Made by a program: the position numbers and the translations under genes | Notes under the pieces: generated by a model | Seen by the model: the letters and a program-made list of their open reading frames with translations, nothing else | The model's database searches: none | What the model was told of the DNA's origin: nothing | Shown: positions 1 to 5,661 of the stretch, piece after piece | Layout: every line of letters begins with the position of its first letter | Numbering within the stretch: position 1 is the stretch's first letter | DNA from: Vicinamibacteria bacterium | Lineage (GTDB): Bacteria > Acidobacteriota > Vicinamibacteria > Vicinamibacterales > 2-12-FULL-66-21 | NCBI GenBank assembly: GCA_025937075.1 | Contig: JAICSD010000306.1 | Coordinates: 1 to 5,661, forward strand | Reading direction: 5' to 3' | DNA: 5,661 nucleotides

Positions 1-333
1 ACACGCGAGCGTGATCTCTGACGGCGTCTTCCGCGAGGCCGCTCCCTTGCCGCCCCCGGCGTAAAATCCCAGCTCCGATTCGAGCCCGCGGATACCTTCC
101 TTCAGCGCGCCCGTGACCGTCGTCGTCACGCCGCTCGAGTGCCAATCGAAGCCGAGCACGCACCCGAACGCCTGGAACCAGAACGGATCGGAGAGGCGGC
201 GCAGCATCTCGTCGCTGCCGTATTCCGCGACGATGTGCGCGGTGATCTCGCGCGAGAGCCGGGTCATGCGCGAGAAGAGCCACGCGGGTGCGCGTCCGCT
301 GTGAAGAGGAAGATGTGCGGTGCCGGAGCGCAT
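1..333 (-). CDS. DUF763 family protein of unknown function (N-terminal part; runs off left edge)
   Basis: The first 111 residues are visible; the rest of the gene lies beyond position 1. The protein opens [20 protein letters not shown], followed by a charged helical stretch and then the conserved block around residues 47-75 ([20 protein letters not shown], then SGVTTTV). A glycine-rich turn and SRKTP motif follow at 93-104 ([12 protein letters not shown]). These blocks match, from memory, the DUF763 family (Pfam PF05559), found in archaea and scattered bacteria, usually somewhat under 400 aa. No reaction is established for it that I know of. The ATG at 333-331 is chosen because family members begin at this same MRxGTAxLPLH motif; no Shine-Dalgarno sequence is visible before it. 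It follows thrC on the same strand after an 85-base gap filled mostly by a palindromic repeat, so it may be read through from the thr operon or be separately expressed. No signal peptide or membrane segment is seen, so it is probably cytoplasmic. The family call is firm; the function is unknown. Confidence 0.88.
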   Translation of the reverse strand, partial: MRSGTAHLPLHSGRAPAWLFSRMTRLSREITAHIVAEYGSDEMLRRLSDPFWFQAFGCVLGFDWHSSGVTTTVTGALKEGIRGLESELGFYAGGGKGAASRKTPSEITLAC

Positions 334-351
334 GAGGGCAGTCTATCGCTC

Positions 352-428
352 GGCGGCCCTGAAAGGCCCGCCCCACGATCGGCGGCGGCCCGCTCTACGA
401 CATCGTAGCGCGGGCCTTTCAGGCCCGC
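352..428. repeat. REP-like composite palindromic element between thrC and the DUF763 gene
   Basis: Two GGGCCT/AGGCCC-type units lie in opposite orientation. The right unit, 410-428, is a perfect 8-bp stem with a 3-base loop (GCGGGCCT, TTC, AGGCCCGC). The left unit, about 352-373, is an imperfect copy of the same palindrome. Bases 358-371 and 410-423 are perfect inverted repeats of 14 bases. The middle, 388-415, forms another hairpin of 12 pairs with one mismatch, its tip being CTACGA/TCGTAG. These folds exclude each other in part. The element covers most of the intergenic gap and reaches into the thrC 3' end, where it supplies the TGA stop. There is no T-tract on either side, so it is not a canonical intrinsic terminator, although such a structure could still stall polymerase or protect the thr mRNA 3' end. 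Its compact unit structure suggests a REP or BIME-type dispersed repeat. This is inference, because only one locus is visible. Confidence 0.72.
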
Positions 429-1720
429 GTCAACCCCATTTTCAACGCATCGAGCGTCGCATCGAGCTCCGACTCCTGCCGGGGCAATTTCAACAAACGC
501 TCGAGCTGGGGCGGGACGGGCAGCGATTGGCCGATCAGCGGCTCGACGATCTCGTTGAACTTCGCCGGATGCGCGGTCGCGACGATCACCCAGTGCTCGT
601 CCCCGCGCGTCCGTGCGATGTCGCGATAGATCCACGCAGACGTCGCCGTGTGCGGGCACCACGCGCGGCCGTAACGCTCCCAGTCCTCGCGAATCGTCGT
701 GCGAATCTCATCGTCCGACACGTGCGCGGCCGAAATGTGCAGCCGAAGACGATCGAGGTCCGGTACGAGCGCCCGCAGCCGCTCCATGTTCGACGGGTTC
801 CCGACGTCCATCGCGGAGGCCAGCGTCGCGACGCTCGGCCGCGGACGCCAGACGCCGTCGTTGACGTAATCCGTAATCGTGAGGTTGGCGTTCGTGGCGA
901 GGACGATGTCGCCGATGGGAAGCCCGATCTCGCGCGCGAGCACGCATGCCATCGCGTTGCCGAGATTTCCGGTAGGAACGACGAAGTTCGGCTTTCGTCC
1001 TTCGCGGCGCCGGATCTGAAGGCTCGCCCACGCATAGTACGCCGCCTGGGGCAGCAGGCGCCCGAGGTTGATGCTGTTAGCGGACGACAGCTCGAAGCTC
1101 TTCGCCAGTTCGGCGTCGCGAAAGGCCTCCTTCGCCATTCGCTGGCAATCGTCGAACGTCCCCCGAACGGCAAACGTCCGCACGTTGCCGCCCCAGCACG
1201 ACAACTGCTGCGCCTGACGCGGCGACACCAGGCCCTTGGGATACAGCAGCACTACGTCCGCGAAGGGGCGCCCGTGGAACGCCGCCGCGACTGCTCCTCC
1301 GGTATCACCGGACGTCGCGACGAGAATCGTCAGCTTGCGCGGCGCGCCCGAGCGCAGGCGGTGGAGAGAGGCGGCGACGAACCGCGCGCCGAAATCCTTG
1401 AACGCGCACGTCGGACCATGGAACAGCTCGAGCACGCTGACCGGGCCAGGAGCATTCGCAAGCGGCACGAGCGGCGCGGGAAAGTTGAACGCCTCGTGGC
1501 AGATCTCGTCGAGATCGGCCTCGAGCGGATCGCCGTCCGCAAAGGGTCGCAGCAGTGCGGCGGCGGTCTCCGCAAGGTCCGGCGGTGCGTCGAACGCGTC
1601 GAGCGAGAGCCGCGGCAGCTCGGAAGGAATAAAGAGGCCGCCATCCGGAGCGAGACCCTGGGTGATGGCGTCGCTGAGGCTGACCTGTGTATCCGCGCCT
1701 CGCGTGCTGATGAATTTCAT
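419..1720 (-). CDS. thrC: Threonine synthase
   Basis: ThrC converts O-phosphohomoserine to L-threonine and phosphate using pyridoxal phosphate, the last step of threonine synthesis in the cytoplasm. The 433-aa product is the size of the long, E. coli-like class. It starts MKFISTRG with the N-terminal APDGGLFIP motif at 24-32. The PLP lysine is K108 in HGPTCAFKDFGARF (101-114). Further fold-II PLP landmarks are VATSGDTGG (134-142), SSANSINLGRLLPQ (212-225), the phosphate-binding PTGNLGN (249-255), DVGNPSN (305-311), CPHTAT (355-360) and TAHPAKF (382-388). The ATG at 1720-1718 is chosen because homologues begin here and it overlaps the thrB stop in ATGA. The same frame stays open far upstream inside thrB, but that is a shadow of GC-rich sequence. 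The preceding bases carry no strong Shine-Dalgarno, so translational coupling to thrB is likely. The final codons and the TGA fall inside a palindromic repeat, so the last few residues (LTRA) may be repeat-derived. Confidence 0.97.
   Translation of the reverse strand: MKFISTRGADTQVSLSDAITQGLAPDGGLFIPSELPRLSLDAFDAPPDLAETAAALLRPFADGDPLEADLDEICHEAFNFPAPLVPLANAPGPVSVLELFHGPTCAFKDFGARFVAASLHRLRSGAPRKLTILVATSGDTGGAVAAAFHGRPFADVVLLYPKGLVSPRQAQQLSCWGGNVRTFAVRGTFDDCQRMAKEAFRDAELAKSFELSSANSINLGRLLPQAAYYAWASLQIRRREGRKPNFVVPTGNLGNAMACVLAREIGLPIGDIVLATNANLTITDYVNDGVWRPRPSVATLASAMDVGNPSNMERLRALVPDLDRLRLHISAAHVSDDEIRTTIREDWERYGRAWCPHTATSAWIYRDIARTRGDEHWVIVATAHPAKFNEIVEPLIGQSLPVPPQLERLLKLPRQESELDATLDALKMGLTRA
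1717..1720 (-). other. ATGA stop/start overlap coupling thrB to thrC
   Basis: On the minus strand, bases 1720-1717 read ATGA: the thrC start ATG and the thrB stop TGA share four bases. The sequence just upstream (GGTTGTGCCGGA) has no good Shine-Dalgarno. This arrangement is typical of termination-reinitiation coupling and would tie ThrC output to ThrB translation. The overlap is seen directly; the coupling is inferred. Confidence 0.8.
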
Positions 1721-2667
1721 TCCGGCACAACCTGTGCGCCCGCGGATTCGATTGGCGAAATCCACTGATCCGCGAGAAGTCCGTGAAGCTGAAAGGCCGC
1801 CGCCATCGCGTCGCAGACGGTCTCTGCGCGATCCTGTTCGCACCACGCGAATACGGTCGGGCCCGCCCCTGAAATGGAGCAGCCGAGCGCGCCGTTCGAG
1901 AGTGCCGCCCGCTTCACCGACTGGAACCCGGGAATCAGCAGCATTCGCTGCGGCTCGATGATGACGTCCTCCAGCGAAACCTTGATCAGGTCGAGGTCGC
2001 CGGTGAAGCAGCCGGTGAGGAATCCGGCAAGGTTGGCCTGCTGCCAGATCACGTCGGACAGCGAGACGCTTTCCTTCAGCACCTCGCGCGACTTGCGTGT
2101 CGGAAGCTCCAGGTGAGGGTGCACCAGGACGCAGCGCACGCACGCGGGCACCGGAATCTGCTTCACGTTCGGATCGTCGATGCCGACCGTGAGGACGAGG
2201 CCGCCGTAGAGCGATGGCGCGACGTTGTCGACGTGGAGCGCGCCGCTCGCGATTTGTTCGCCGCGCATCGCGCACTTGAGCAGCGCCAGCTTCGGGAGCG
2301 GCCGGGAGAGCAGCGCGTTGGCCGCGACCACCGCTGCAACCGCGGACGCGGCGGATCCGCCGAGGCCGGAACCGAGCGGTATGCCCTTTTCGATGGTGAG
2401 CTCGAAGCCGTGATCGAGCCCGACAGCTTCGACGAGCGCCGCGACGGCCACACCCGCCGTGTTGCGTCCGCCCTCGAGCGGAAGCTCGCGGACCACGCCG
2501 GTGATGGCTGCGATTCGTACAGTGCGGTCCGCGATGCGCCGCGCACGCACGCGATCGCCGACGGTCTGGACGCTGTGCCCGAGGACGTCGAACCCGACGC
2601 CGACGTTGCCGACGCTCGCCGGCGCGAAGGCCACGGCCTCGTCGGAACCACGGGCAGCCGCGTTCAT
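1717..2667 (-). CDS. thrB: Homoserine kinase (GHMP kinase family)
   Basis: ThrB transfers the ATP gamma-phosphate to L-homoserine, making the O-phosphohomoserine used by ThrC. The 316-aa product has the GHMP signatures in order: N-terminal FAPASVGNVGVGFDVLG (14-30), the nucleotide-binding loop PLGSGLGGSAASAVA (97-111), GEQIASGALHVDNVAPSLYGG (in 136-156), the arginine-containing PTRKSREVL (189-197), and C-terminal motif 3, GCSISGAGPTVFAW (262-275). Length fits the family (E. coli ThrB is about 310 aa). The ATG at 2667-2665 lies one base after the thrA stop and is preferred. An in-frame TTG at 2685-2683 would add six residues (MARDCD) and overlap thrA, but it has no ribosome site and the extension matches nothing typical of the family. 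The stop overlaps the thrC start. No missing motif is seen. Candidate feedback by threonine, known for some ThrB enzymes, cannot be judged from sequence. Confidence 0.96.
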   Translation of the reverse strand: MNAAARGSDEAVAFAPASVGNVGVGFDVLGHSVQTVGDRVRARRIADRTVRIAAITGVVRELPLEGGRNTAGVAVAALVEAVGLDHGFELTIEKGIPLGSGLGGSAASAVAAVVAANALLSRPLPKLALLKCAMRGEQIASGALHVDNVAPSLYGGLVLTVGIDDPNVKQIPVPACVRCVLVHPHLELPTRKSREVLKESVSLSDVIWQQANLAGFLTGCFTGDLDLIKVSLEDVIIEPQRMLLIPGFQSVKRAALSNGALGCSISGAGPTVFAWCEQDRAETVCDAMAAAFQLHGLLADQWISPIESAGAQVVPE

Positions 2668-2668
2668 G

Positions 2669-5143
2669 TCACAGTCTCGCGCCAAGGTATGCGCACACGC
2701 GGAGCAAGTCCGCGAACACGCCTGCGGCGGTGACGCTCGGGCCCGCGCCGGGCCCCTGAACGACGAGGGGATTCCGATCGTACCGACCGGTCACGAAGCG
2801 GACGACATTGTCGGTCAGATTGATGTTCGCGAACGGGTGCGTCCGCTCGAGCTCGACGAGGCCGACCGACGCGCGCGTGCTCGCCGCATCGAGCGTCCCG
2901 ACGTAGCGAAGCACGCGGTTCTTCGACAGCGCCGCCTCCAGACGCGCGAGCATCGGCGCGTCCAGCTCGGGAAGTCGTTCCATGAACTCCGGGATCGAGC
3001 AGCCTTCGAGCGCCGCGGGCACGAGGCCTTCGAGATCGACCTCCTTCAGCTCCAGCGGCCGTCCCATCTCGCGTCCGAGGATGATCAGCTTCCGCGCCAC
3101 GTCCATCCCGGAGAGATCGTCGCGCGGATCGGGCTCCGTGTAGCCGTTCTTCTTTGCTTCACGCACGACGGCAGAGAACGGCGCCCGGCCGTCCCAGACG
3201 TTGAACAGATACGCGAGCGTTCCCGAGAGAATTCCTTCGATCCGGCGGATCTCGTCGCCCGTCTCCCGCAGGTCGCGGAGCGTCTGGATGATCGGCAGGC
3301 CGGCACCGACCGTCGCCTCGTACAGATAGTGCGATCCACCCTGCCGGCGCGCGTCCTTCAGCGCCGAATACAACGAGAGGGCGCCGCTGTTCGCCTTCTT
3401 GTTGGGTGTGACGACGTGGATGCCGGCGGCGAGCCAGCGCGGATAGACGCTCGCCACCTCCGCGCTCGCGGAGCAGTCGATGATCACCGCGTGCGGCAGG
3501 CGATCCGTGTTCACGTGCGCCTCGAGGCGCGCGAGGTCGGCAGACTCGCCGCGACGCAGCGCGTCGCGCCAGCACGTCAGCGGAATCTGCGCGTCGGCCA
3601 GGGCCATGCGTGTCGACGTCATGATTCCCCGCAGCCGCAGATCGAGGTGGAAGTCGCGCGACAGCCGCTCGGCCTGCGACGCGAGCTGGTCGAGGAGCGC
3701 GCTCCCGACGAGGCCCGGGCCGATGAGCCCGATCGAAACCGTGTGGGGCGAGAGATAGAAGCCCGAGTGCACGGCGCCGAGCGCCTTGCTCGCCTGCCGC
3801 TGATCGACCACGCACGAGATGTTCCGCTCGGACGACCCCTGCGCAATGGCCCGCACGTTCACGCCCGCGTTCGCGAGCGACGAGAAGACCTTCGCGGCGA
3901 TCCCGGGCGTCCCCGCCATCCCGTCGCCGACGACCGACAAGATGCTGCAGCCCACACCCACGTCGACGTTCTGAATCTGCCCCTGTTCGAGCTCCGCCGC
4001 GAACGTCTGTCGGACGACGGCGGCTGTTCGCTCCGCCTCCGCCTCCGGGACGGCGAAGCAAATCGAATGTTCGGAGCTGGCCTGCGAGATGAGCACGACC
4101 GAGATGCCGTGTTCGCGGAGCGCCCCGAACAGCCGCTGCGCCGTGCCGGGCACGCCGATCATCCCCGCGCCCTCGACGTTCACGAGCGCGAGCCGATCGA
4201 TGCTGGTGATCCCCTTCACCTGATGGTTCGAGACCGGATGCGCGCAGATGAGCGTCCCCGGCTTCTCCGCCGCAAACGTGTTCCGGATCCAGATCGGGAT
4301 CTCCTTCGCCACGGCCGGCGCCATCGTCTGCGGATGGATCACCTTCGCGCCGAAGTACGCCAGCTCCATCGCCTCTTCGTACGAGAGGGAATCGATGATC
4401 GTGGCTTCGGGCACCAGACGCGGATCCGCGCTGAGGACGCCGTCGACGTCCGTCCAGATGTGGATCTCGTCGGCATCGAGCAGGCTGCCGACGATCGAGC
4501 CCGTGAAATCGCTGCCGTTCCGTCCCAGGGTCGTCTGCAAGCCGGCGGGATTGCGGGCTATGAATCCCGTCACGACGAGGGTGGCGTCGTCCTCCGGGCC
4601 GATGAGGCCCACGGTGTTGGCGCGCGACTCGGTCCAGCGCACCGACGGACCGAGCGCACCCCACTCGACGACGATCAGATCCCGGGCGTCCACCCAGCGG
4701 ACGTTGCGCCGTCGGCCGCGCTGTGCGAGGTAAGGAGTGAAGAGCCGCGTCGACCAGATCTCGCCGAAGCCCACGACGAGATCGCGCACGGCCTGCGGCG
4801 CGGATCGAATCAGCCGGACCGTTTGAAGGATTCCGAGGATGTCGCGGCAGCCGGAATCGAGCTCGCTGATGTACGCATCGGCGGCCGGCTGATCGAGAAG
4901 CGTGCGCGCAATGCCGACGTGGCGCTCACGCAACGCATCGAGGCGGTCCGTGATGTGCTCGTCGCGCTCGGCGGCGGCGATCAGGTTCAGCAGACCGTCC
5001 GTCACCCCGCGGCACGCGGAGAGCACGGCGGCCATGCGCGGACGGGTATCCGCGTCGAGGATGGCAGCGACGCGCTCCATGCACGCCGCATCCGCCACGC
5101 TCGATCCGCCGAACTTGTGCACGCGCCATCGCGACTCCGGCAT
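2669..5143 (-). CDS. thrA: Bifunctional aspartate kinase / homoserine dehydrogenase I
   Basis: This fused enzyme catalyses the first step (aspartate to aspartyl phosphate) and the third step (aspartate semialdehyde to homoserine, NAD(P)H-dependent) of the threonine pathway. The 824-aa product matches the usual size of about 820 aa. The kinase part shows KFGGSS (10-15), GFGE (125-128), TTLGRNGSDFTG (204-215), TDVDGVLSADPR (231-242) and FGAKVIHP (264-271). Two ACT-type regulatory repeats follow, around 318-395 and 400-465, with SQASSEHS (353-360) and AQGSSERN (434-441). The dehydrogenase part has the Rossmann motif GLIGPGLVG (472-480), TPNKKAN (579-585), YEATVGAGLPI (608-618), GILSGTLAYLFN (637-648) and GYTEPDPRDDLSGMDVARK (667-685). 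Within the last, E670, D681 and K685 keep the spacing of the catalytic/substrate residues of yeast homoserine dehydrogenase. The ATG at 5143-5141 sits just before KFGGSS, as in homologues; only a weak purine stretch (AAAAAAGACG) precedes it. The gene lies 59 bases after parE and one base before thrB. Feedback inhibition by threonine is likely. Confidence 0.97.
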   Translation of the reverse strand: MPESRWRVHKFGGSSVADAACMERVAAILDADTRPRMAAVLSACRGVTDGLLNLIAAAERDEHITDRLDALRERHVGIARTLLDQPAADAYISELDSGCRDILGILQTVRLIRSAPQAVRDLVVGFGEIWSTRLFTPYLAQRGRRRNVRWVDARDLIVVEWGALGPSVRWTESRANTVGLIGPEDDATLVVTGFIARNPAGLQTTLGRNGSDFTGSIVGSLLDADEIHIWTDVDGVLSADPRLVPEATIIDSLSYEEAMELAYFGAKVIHPQTMAPAVAKEIPIWIRNTFAAEKPGTLICAHPVSNHQVKGITSIDRLALVNVEGAGMIGVPGTAQRLFGALREHGISVVLISQASSEHSICFAVPEAEAERTAAVVRQTFAAELEQGQIQNVDVGVGCSILSVVGDGMAGTPGIAAKVFSSLANAGVNVRAIAQGSSERNISCVVDQRQASKALGAVHSGFYLSPHTVSIGLIGPGLVGSALLDQLASQAERLSRDFHLDLRLRGIMTSTRMALADAQIPLTCWRDALRRGESADLARLEAHVNTDRLPHAVIIDCSASAEVASVYPRWLAAGIHVVTPNKKANSGALSLYSALKDARRQGGSHYLYEATVGAGLPIIQTLRDLRETGDEIRRIEGILSGTLAYLFNVWDGRAPFSAVVREAKKNGYTEPDPRDDLSGMDVARKLIILGREMGRPLELKEVDLEGLVPAALEGCSIPEFMERLPELDAPMLARLEAALSKNRVLRYVGTLDAASTRASVGLVELERTHPFANINLTDNVVRFVTGRYDRNPLVVQGPGAGPSVTAAGVFADLLRVCAYLGARL

Positions 5144-5161
5144 TACACGTCTTTTTTCAAT

Positions 5162-5187
5162 GCGCGCGGGGCCCCACCCCCGCGCGC
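5162..5187. other. Strong GC hairpin in the parE-thrA gap
   Basis: Bases 5162-5171 (GCGCGCGGGG) pair perfectly with 5178-5187 (CCCCGCGCGC) around a 6-base loop, giving a 10-bp all-GC stem. It lies between the parE stop and the thrA start, about 18 bases upstream of the thrA ATG. On the transcribed minus strand the stem is followed by ATTGAAAAAAGACG, an A-tract rather than a U-tract, so it is not a standard intrinsic terminator in that direction. A smaller hairpin, 5184-5188 with 5192-5196 (GCGCC/GGCGC), shares four bases with the large stem, so the two cannot form together. Possible roles are 3'-end definition of the parE mRNA, partial termination, or control of thrA translation. The stem is seen; any function is inference. 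Confidence 0.6.
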
Positions 5188-5202
5188 CGCAGGCGCTCCC
5201 GA

Positions 5203-5661
5203 CTAAACATCCAATTCGACCGCATCCTCAGCGCGCTCCATGATGAAACGGAAACGTGCCGATGGATCTTTCCCCATCAACTCGTTGATCACGCGATCGG
5301 TCGTGATCTGGTCGGCGATGTCGACGCGGAGCAGGCGGCGAGTCCGTGGGTTGAGCGTCGTCTCCCACAGCACCTTCGGCATCATCTCGCCGAGGCCCTT
5401 GAACCGCGTGATCTCGGGCCTGCCGCGGCCGTTGCTGTGCACCTTCAGCAGCCGATCCCGATGCGCATCGTCCAGCGCCCAGAACGTGTCCTTGCCGACG
5501 TCGATGCGATAAAGGGGCGGCTGCGCCAGGAAGACGCGCCGCGACGTGATGAGCTGCGGCATGTGCCGGTAGATGAACGTGAGCAGCAGCGTCGCGATGT
5601 GGTGGCCATCGGAGTCGGCGTCGGCGAGGATGATGACCTTTCCGTACCGGAGCCGCGCGAG
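5203..5661 (-). CDS. parE: DNA topoisomerase IV subunit B (ParE-like), C-terminal part; runs off right edge
   Basis: Only the last 152 residues are visible, roughly the C-terminal quarter of an ATP-dependent type IIA topoisomerase B subunit, which with ParC decatenates and relaxes DNA in the nucleoid. The visible part begins inside the TOPRIM domain: [20 protein letters not shown] contains the Mg-binding DxDxD at visible residues 14, 16 and 18. It continues with QPPLYRID (47-54), [10 protein letters not shown] (86-95), [15 protein letters not shown] (99-113) and an ending [17 protein letters not shown] (128-144) then [15 protein letters not shown] with HHIATLL, in place of TDADVDG with HIRTLL, and the ARFRFI tail fit ParE better than GyrB. 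However, the two paralogues are close and the N-terminus is missing, so GyrB or a single dual-role enzyme is possible. The frame is open to the window edge and stops at TAG, 5205-5203. The gap to thrA is 59 bases on the same strand; shared transcription is possible but not shown. Confidence 0.85.
   Translation of the reverse strand, partial: LARLRYGKVIILADADSDGHHIATLLLTFIYRHMPQLITSRRVFLAQPPLYRIDVGKDTFWALDDAHRDRLLKVHSNGRGRPEITRFKGLGEMMPKVLWETTLNPRTRRLLRVDIADQITTDRVINELMGKDPSARFRFIMERAEDAVELDV

Noticed and set aside
264..662. A 132-codon minus-strand frame covering the thrC-DUF763 gap
   Set aside because: It crosses the palindromic repeat and both flanking real genes in another frame. Its product resembles the arginine/alanine shadow translations seen elsewhere and has no homology I recognise.
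320..1768. A 482-codon plus-strand open frame opposite thrC
   Set aside because: It is low-complexity, Arg-rich, has no known family features, and overlaps a well-supported thrC over its whole length.
1721..2275. Upstream extension of the thrC frame by 185 codons into thrB
   Set aside because: The extra residues are Arg-rich and lie out of frame within thrB. Threonine synthases begin at MKFxSTRG, and the ATG at 1720 overlaps the thrB stop in the usual operon manner.
5148..5190. Rho-independent terminator after parE
   Set aside because: The stem is strong, but on the minus strand it is followed by an A-tract, not a U-tract. On the plus strand the T-tract comes before the stem, so neither direction gives the canonical order.
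5144..5202. Threonine/isoleucine attenuator leader peptide upstream of thrA
   Set aside because: The gap is only 59 bases and shows no short frame with a ribosome site or a run of Thr or Ile codons.
2459..5206. A 915-codon open frame on the plus strand, opposite thrA and part of thrB
   Set aside because: Its translation is very rich in Arg, Asp, His and Ala with no recognisable motif. It mirrors the codon positions of thrA, whose product is full length with every expected motif. Long antisense frames are common in GC-rich genes.
1..5661. CRISPR array, tRNA, rRNA, insertion sequence or phage genes
   Set aside because: I see no regularly spaced direct repeats, no tRNA-like cloverleaf in the two short gaps, and no transposase or integrase motifs. 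Nearly all bases are taken up by the five genes.

Overview
The window is GC-rich bacterial chromosome. Every gene I can support lies on the minus strand and the region is densely packed. Read in the direction of transcription, from high to low coordinates, it holds: the 3' end of a type IIA topoisomerase B subunit, best read as parE (5661-5203); a 59-base gap with a strong GC hairpin; a complete threonine operon thrA-thrB-thrC (5143-419); an 85-base gap almost filled by a REP-like palindromic repeat; and the 5' part of a DUF763-family gene of unknown function (333-1), which runs off the left edge.

The three thr genes encode four of the five activities from aspartate to threonine; only aspartate-semialdehyde dehydrogenase is absent. 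ThrA is a full-length bifunctional aspartokinase I-homoserine dehydrogenase I (824 aa), ThrB is a GHMP-family homoserine kinase (316 aa), and ThrC is a PLP-dependent threonine synthase of the long, E. coli-like type (433 aa). The junctions are very tight: one base separates the thrA stop from the preferred thrB start, and the thrB stop and thrC start share the four bases ATGA. This argues for one transcript with translational coupling. The gap before thrA is too short for a normal attenuator leader peptide and shows no run of Thr or Ile codons. Feedback is therefore more likely allosteric, through the two ACT-type repeats of ThrA, which keep the two glutamines tied to threonine sensing in the plant enzyme.

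The organism cannot be fixed from this window. High GC, thrABC with a fused ThrA, a DUF763 gene, and a dispersed-type GGGCCTTTCAGGCCC palindrome carrying a CTACGA motif together recall soil-type Acidobacteriota (Vicinamibacteria-like) or another high-GC Gram-negative lineage. This is an inference of low to moderate confidence.

Most of the window is core metabolism and I see no new multi-gene system. The points most worth a second look are the palindromic element that supplies the thrC stop codon, the partial gene of an unknown but strongly conserved family (DUF763), and the GC hairpin between parE and thrA.
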